DNA of 6,530 nt from Kiritimatiellia bacterium. GTDB lineage: Bacteria; Verrucomicrobiota; Kiritimatiellia; UBA8416; SLMC01. Under the pieces are notes generated by a model that did no database searches, had not been told where the DNA came from, and worked only from the letters and a program-made list of their open reading frames with translations. Shown piece by piece: positions 4,304 to 6,530 of the stretch. Every line of letters begins with the position of its first letter. The stretch's first letter is position 1. Both the position numbers and the translations under genes were made by a program. Location: contig SLMC01000026.1 of the NCBI GenBank assembly GCA_007133745.1, positions 1 to 6,530 of the forward strand, written 5' to 3'.

Positions 4304-5923
4304 ATGCACCACCGATTCCTGCCTGCGCTGCTGGCGACCTGCGCCCTGCTGTCCGCGCGGCCCGGCCCGCTACTGGCCGCGCAACCGGCGTACATGCGCT
4401 TGCGCATGCTGGAACGAACTCCGATTCTCCGTCCGCAAGATACTCGCCTGCGCAACGAATGGGACAACGCCCAGTTCATTCTGCGAAAAATGCGCTATGC
4501 GCTCGACGCCTATCGCCCGTCGTCCGACCTCGAGGCGATGGCCCAACGCCATCTGAACAAGGCCGAACGCTTGCGCGCGGCCGTGCGCGCGGGCCGCCAG
4601 CCGCCACTCGCTCCGGGCCTTCGCGAAGAAGCCTACTACTGCGATGCGGACGGCTCGCACCAGCCGTTTCTGCGCTACCTGCCGAAGGCGGCGCACGACG
4701 GCAAGCCGCGCCCGCTGCTCGTCTATCTGCACGGCTATTCCCCTCTTCTGGACCTCGTCAACTGGACGGCGATCGAACCGGCGCTGTTCGATTTCGCCGA
4801 GGAGGCCGGGTTTATGGTCGTGGCGCCGTTCGGACGCAGCAACACGGATTTTCAGAACATTGGCGAACACGACGTGTTGCGCGCGATCATGGAAATGAAG
4901 CGCCGCTACAACGTGGACGATGAACGCATCGTTCTGGCCGGATTCTCGATGGGCGGCATGGGCGTCTGGACCATCGGCGCGCGCAATCCCGACGTTTTCG
5001 CGGGCCTGCTCCCGATCGCCGCGCGCGGCGACTATTATTTCTGGCACAATGTTCGCCGCGAGGATATGCCCTGCTACAAGCGCACCATGATTGATTTCGA
5101 ATTCGGCCATTCCATGCTCGACCGACTTGCGAAGACGCCCGTCTTCTCCCTGCATGGCTCCGACGACCGGCTGATTCGCGTCGAAGAGGGGCGACACATG
5201 GCCCATGCGGTTCGGCAAGTCAACCCGAACGCGATCTACCGTGAATTGCCCGGCGAGGATCATTGGATCGTGGGCGCCGCTTTCGCCCGCGACGATCTGC
5301 GCCAATGGCTGCGCGAACGGCGACGACCCGGCGCTCCGCGCGAGATGCGCTACGACACCGCCTTGCTCCCCTCGCCGATCGGACCGGTCAAGCGCGCCTT
5401 TCTTTCGCCCTTTCTCTTCGTATGCGCCAGCGAGGGGCCGGGCCCGTCCATACGCTTGCGCCGCGCCGCCCGCGAATGGGAGCGCTTCGCCAAGGCCGCA
5501 CCGCGCACGGCGCTAGAATACCATCTGCGTCCGGGCGATCTGGCCCGGTTCAACCTGTTCCTTTTCGGCGAGCCGGAACGCAGCGCCCTGATTCGTACGG
5601 TGCTGGCAACCTCGCCTGTCACTGTCGAGACCGACCGCTTCCGCGTTGGCGACCGCTCGTTTCCCCGCCAGGGACACGGACTCTACCTGGCACGTCCCAA
5701 CCCCTGGAATCATGAAAAGCTGGCCGTTGTCCAATGCGGAATCCCCTGGGGCGAAGGGCTGCCGGAAAACCACAAGTACGATCTGCTGCCGGATTATATC
5801 GTCTATTCCGCCCGACGCGACGCCGACGGATCGAACAGCGCGCTGTGCGCAGGCTTTTTCGACAGCAACGGCCAACTCGACATGACGCGGCAATATCTGC
5901 CAACGCTTGACAATGCACGCTAA
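4304..5923 (+). CDS. Exported alpha/beta-hydrolase (prolyl oligopeptidase/esterase-like) with a large C-terminal domain
   Basis: This 539-residue predicted secreted or periplasmic serine hydrolase probably cleaves an ester or peptide bond; in this setting a carbohydrate esterase is plausible. An N-terminal signal peptide is clear (MHHR, hydrophobic core LPALLATCALL, likely cleavage near LLAAQ, residues 22-27). The hydrolase domain spans about 110-335: oxyanion-region LLVYLHGYS (138-146), nucleophile elbow GFSMGG with Ser215, acid residue in HGSDDRLI (Asp287 or Asp288), and catalytic His320 in EDHW. The second domain (about 355-500), from GPVKRAFLSPFLFV through RFNLFLFGEPERS and YLARPNPWNHEKLAVV, is a pattern I recall from prolyl-oligopeptidase-like proteins of Planctomycetes and Bacteroidetes; its role is unknown. 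The ATG at 4304 is chosen because it starts the signal peptide; the frame stays open upstream to 4082 but would encode a basic, repeat-derived 74-residue leader. The Shine-Dalgarno (AGG near 4298) is weak. It is followed at 41 bp by another exported protein, probably in one operon. Confidence 0.86.
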   Translation: MHHRFLPALLATCALLSARPGPLLAAQPAYMRLRMLERTPILRPQDTRLRNEWDNAQFILRKMRYALDAYRPSSDLEAMAQRHLNKAERLRAAVRAGRQPPLAPGLREEAYYCDADGSHQPFLRYLPKAAHDGKPRPLLVYLHGYSPLLDLVNWTAIEPALFDFAEEAGFMVVAPFGRSNTDFQNIGEHDVLRAIMEMKRRYNVDDERIVLAGFSMGGMGVWTIGARNPDVFAGLLPIAARGDYYFWHNVRREDMPCYKRTMIDFEFGHSMLDRLAKTPVFSLHGSDDRLIRVEEGRHMAHAVRQVNPNAIYRELPGEDHWIVGAAFARDDLRQWLRERRRPGAPREMRYDTALLPSPIGPVKRAFLSPFLFVCASEGPGPSIRLRRAAREWERFAKAAPRTALEYHLRPGDLARFNLFLFGEPERSALIRTVLATSPVTVETDRFRVGDRSFPRQGHGLYLARPNPWNHEKLAVVQCGIPWGEGLPENHKYDLLPDYIVYSARRDADGSNSALCAGFFDSNGQLDMTRQYLPTLDNAR

Positions 5924-5952
5924 TCCTGTCATTAGCTTCAAAACCGCAACAT

Positions 5953-5958
5953 GGGAGA
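5953..5958 (+). promoter_or_regulatory. Ribosome binding site of the RIFT-barrel protein gene
   Basis: GGGAGA lies six bases before the ATG at 5965 and selects it as the start. The 41-base gap after the hydrolase stop shows no terminator-like stem, consistent with read-through. Confidence 0.65.
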
Positions 5959-5964
5959 CACAGT

Positions 5965-6530
5965 ATGAAGAAGACTATGGCAAGCATGCTGGCAACGGGA
6001 CTGCTGACGCTGACCGCAACGGCATTGGAGGTTAACCTGACGGTCGAGGAGCGGCTGGGCGTGGCGCGCGCCAACGAACCGATCACCAGTGGCGTGCCGT
6101 TTCCCAAAGGCGCCCTGAAGGATCCCGCCGGCCTGCGTCTGTTCGGGCCGGACGGCAAGCCGGTTCCTGTGCAGTTCGGCATCGCCAACCGCTGGTGGGA
6201 CGACGGTTCGGTCAAGTGGCTGCATCTCGATTTCCAGGCGAGCATTCCGGCCAAGGGAAACGCCGCCTACGTGTTGCGCGCCGCCAGCGCGCCCATGCCG
6301 CCGCCCCCGGCCGCGCTGACTGTCGCGCCGGTCGGCGACGGCTTTGCCGTGAACACGGGTCCGCTGCAGTTCACGGTGAAAGGCAAAGGCTTCAATCTGT
6401 TCGAAGAGCTGCGCCTGAACAACGCCGTGCTCCTGCCCGCCGGGCACAAGGGCGGGTTCCGCATTCGAACGGCCGAGGGCGAGTTTTCGCCGCTGGCCTG
6501 TCCCGAAGCCAAGGTTGTGATCGAGGAACA
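5965..6530 (+). CDS. Exported PcRGLX/YetA-like protein, N-terminal RIFT-barrel domain (3' end outside window)
   Basis: The frame from ATG 5965 stays open for 188 codons to the window edge. It begins with a clear signal peptide (MKKT, hydrophobic stretch to LTLTATA, likely cleavage after residue 20). The mature start VNLTVEERLGVARANEPITSG, the SGVPFPKGALKDPAGLRLFG segment (42-61) and WWDDGSVKWLHLDF (77-90) match the first, RIFT-barrel domain of the PcRGLX/YetA family. That family includes the Penicillium chrysogenum exo-rhamnogalacturonan lyase and many uncharacterised bacterial proteins. Full members are much longer (roughly 800-1000 residues), with the catalytic alpha/alpha barrel lying beyond this window, so lyase activity cannot be judged here. 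A proline/alanine-rich stretch (about 107-117) follows the barrel. Together with the preceding exported hydrolase it suggests degradation of pectin-type or related polysaccharide outside the cytoplasm. Confidence 0.8.
   Translation, partial: MKKTMASMLATGLLTLTATALEVNLTVEERLGVARANEPITSGVPFPKGALKDPAGLRLFGPDGKPVPVQFGIANRWWDDGSVKWLHLDFQASIPAKGNAAYVLRAASAPMPPPPAALTVAPVGDGFAVNTGPLQFTVKGKGFNLFEELRLNNAVLLPAGHKGGFRIRTAEGEFSPLACPEAKVVIEE

Noticed and set aside
4370..5305. 311-codon minus-strand frame inside the hydrolase gene
   Set aside because: The plus strand carries a signal peptide and complete catalytic triad; the antisense frame shows no domain.

Overview
The window appears to be two unrelated pieces of DNA joined at about position 1160. 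The left piece (1 to ~1161) is typical gammaproteobacterial polyamine DNA of Halomonas/Pseudomonas type. It holds the 3' part of potI (putrescine ABC transporter permease), followed in the same direction by the 5' part of a puuB-like gamma-glutamylputrescine oxidoreductase gene. The right piece (~1162 to 6530) looks like a different organism. Its HisS variant, DUF362 protein, secreted serine hydrolase with a large C-terminal domain and PcRGLX/YetA-type RIFT-barrel protein suggest the Planctomycetes-Verrucomicrobia-Lentisphaerae-Kiritimatiellae group. That placement is inference from remembered family distributions, not from a search.

The join lies inside an uninterrupted reading frame (568-1635). 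Its first ~198 residues are an FAD-dependent PuuB N-terminus. Its last ~157 residues are the C-terminal third of histidyl-tRNA synthetase: the HisA and GGRYD motifs, motif 3 and the anticodon-binding domain. Neither half is complete. A metagenome or assembly chimera is the most economical reading; a real recombination is possible but less likely.

Right-hand layout: the hisS 3' end is followed by a 165-bp spacer rich in inverted repeats (1636-1800). A minus-strand pair comes next: a DUF362 iron-sulfur-type protein (4073-2871) and a GT4-type glycosyltransferase (2868-1801), two bases apart and surely co-transcribed, with a candidate terminator at 1751-1790. A 230-bp divergent spacer (4074-4303) carries three structured elements, one of them a near-copy of a hairpin in the first spacer. 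A plus-strand pair of exported proteins follows: an alpha/beta-hydrolase (4304-5923) and, 41 bp downstream, a protein opening with a PcRGLX/YetA-type RIFT barrel (5965 to beyond the end).

The plus-strand pair suggests extracytoplasmic breakdown of plant or host polysaccharide (de-esterification plus pectin-type lyase or related activity). The minus-strand pair suggests glycan or cell-envelope biosynthesis next to an uncharacterised redox/Fe-S protein. I see no tRNA, rRNA, CRISPR array, insertion sequence or phage gene. I do not see strong evidence of a new defence or mobile system; the main points for follow-up are the chimeric gene and the shared intergenic hairpins.
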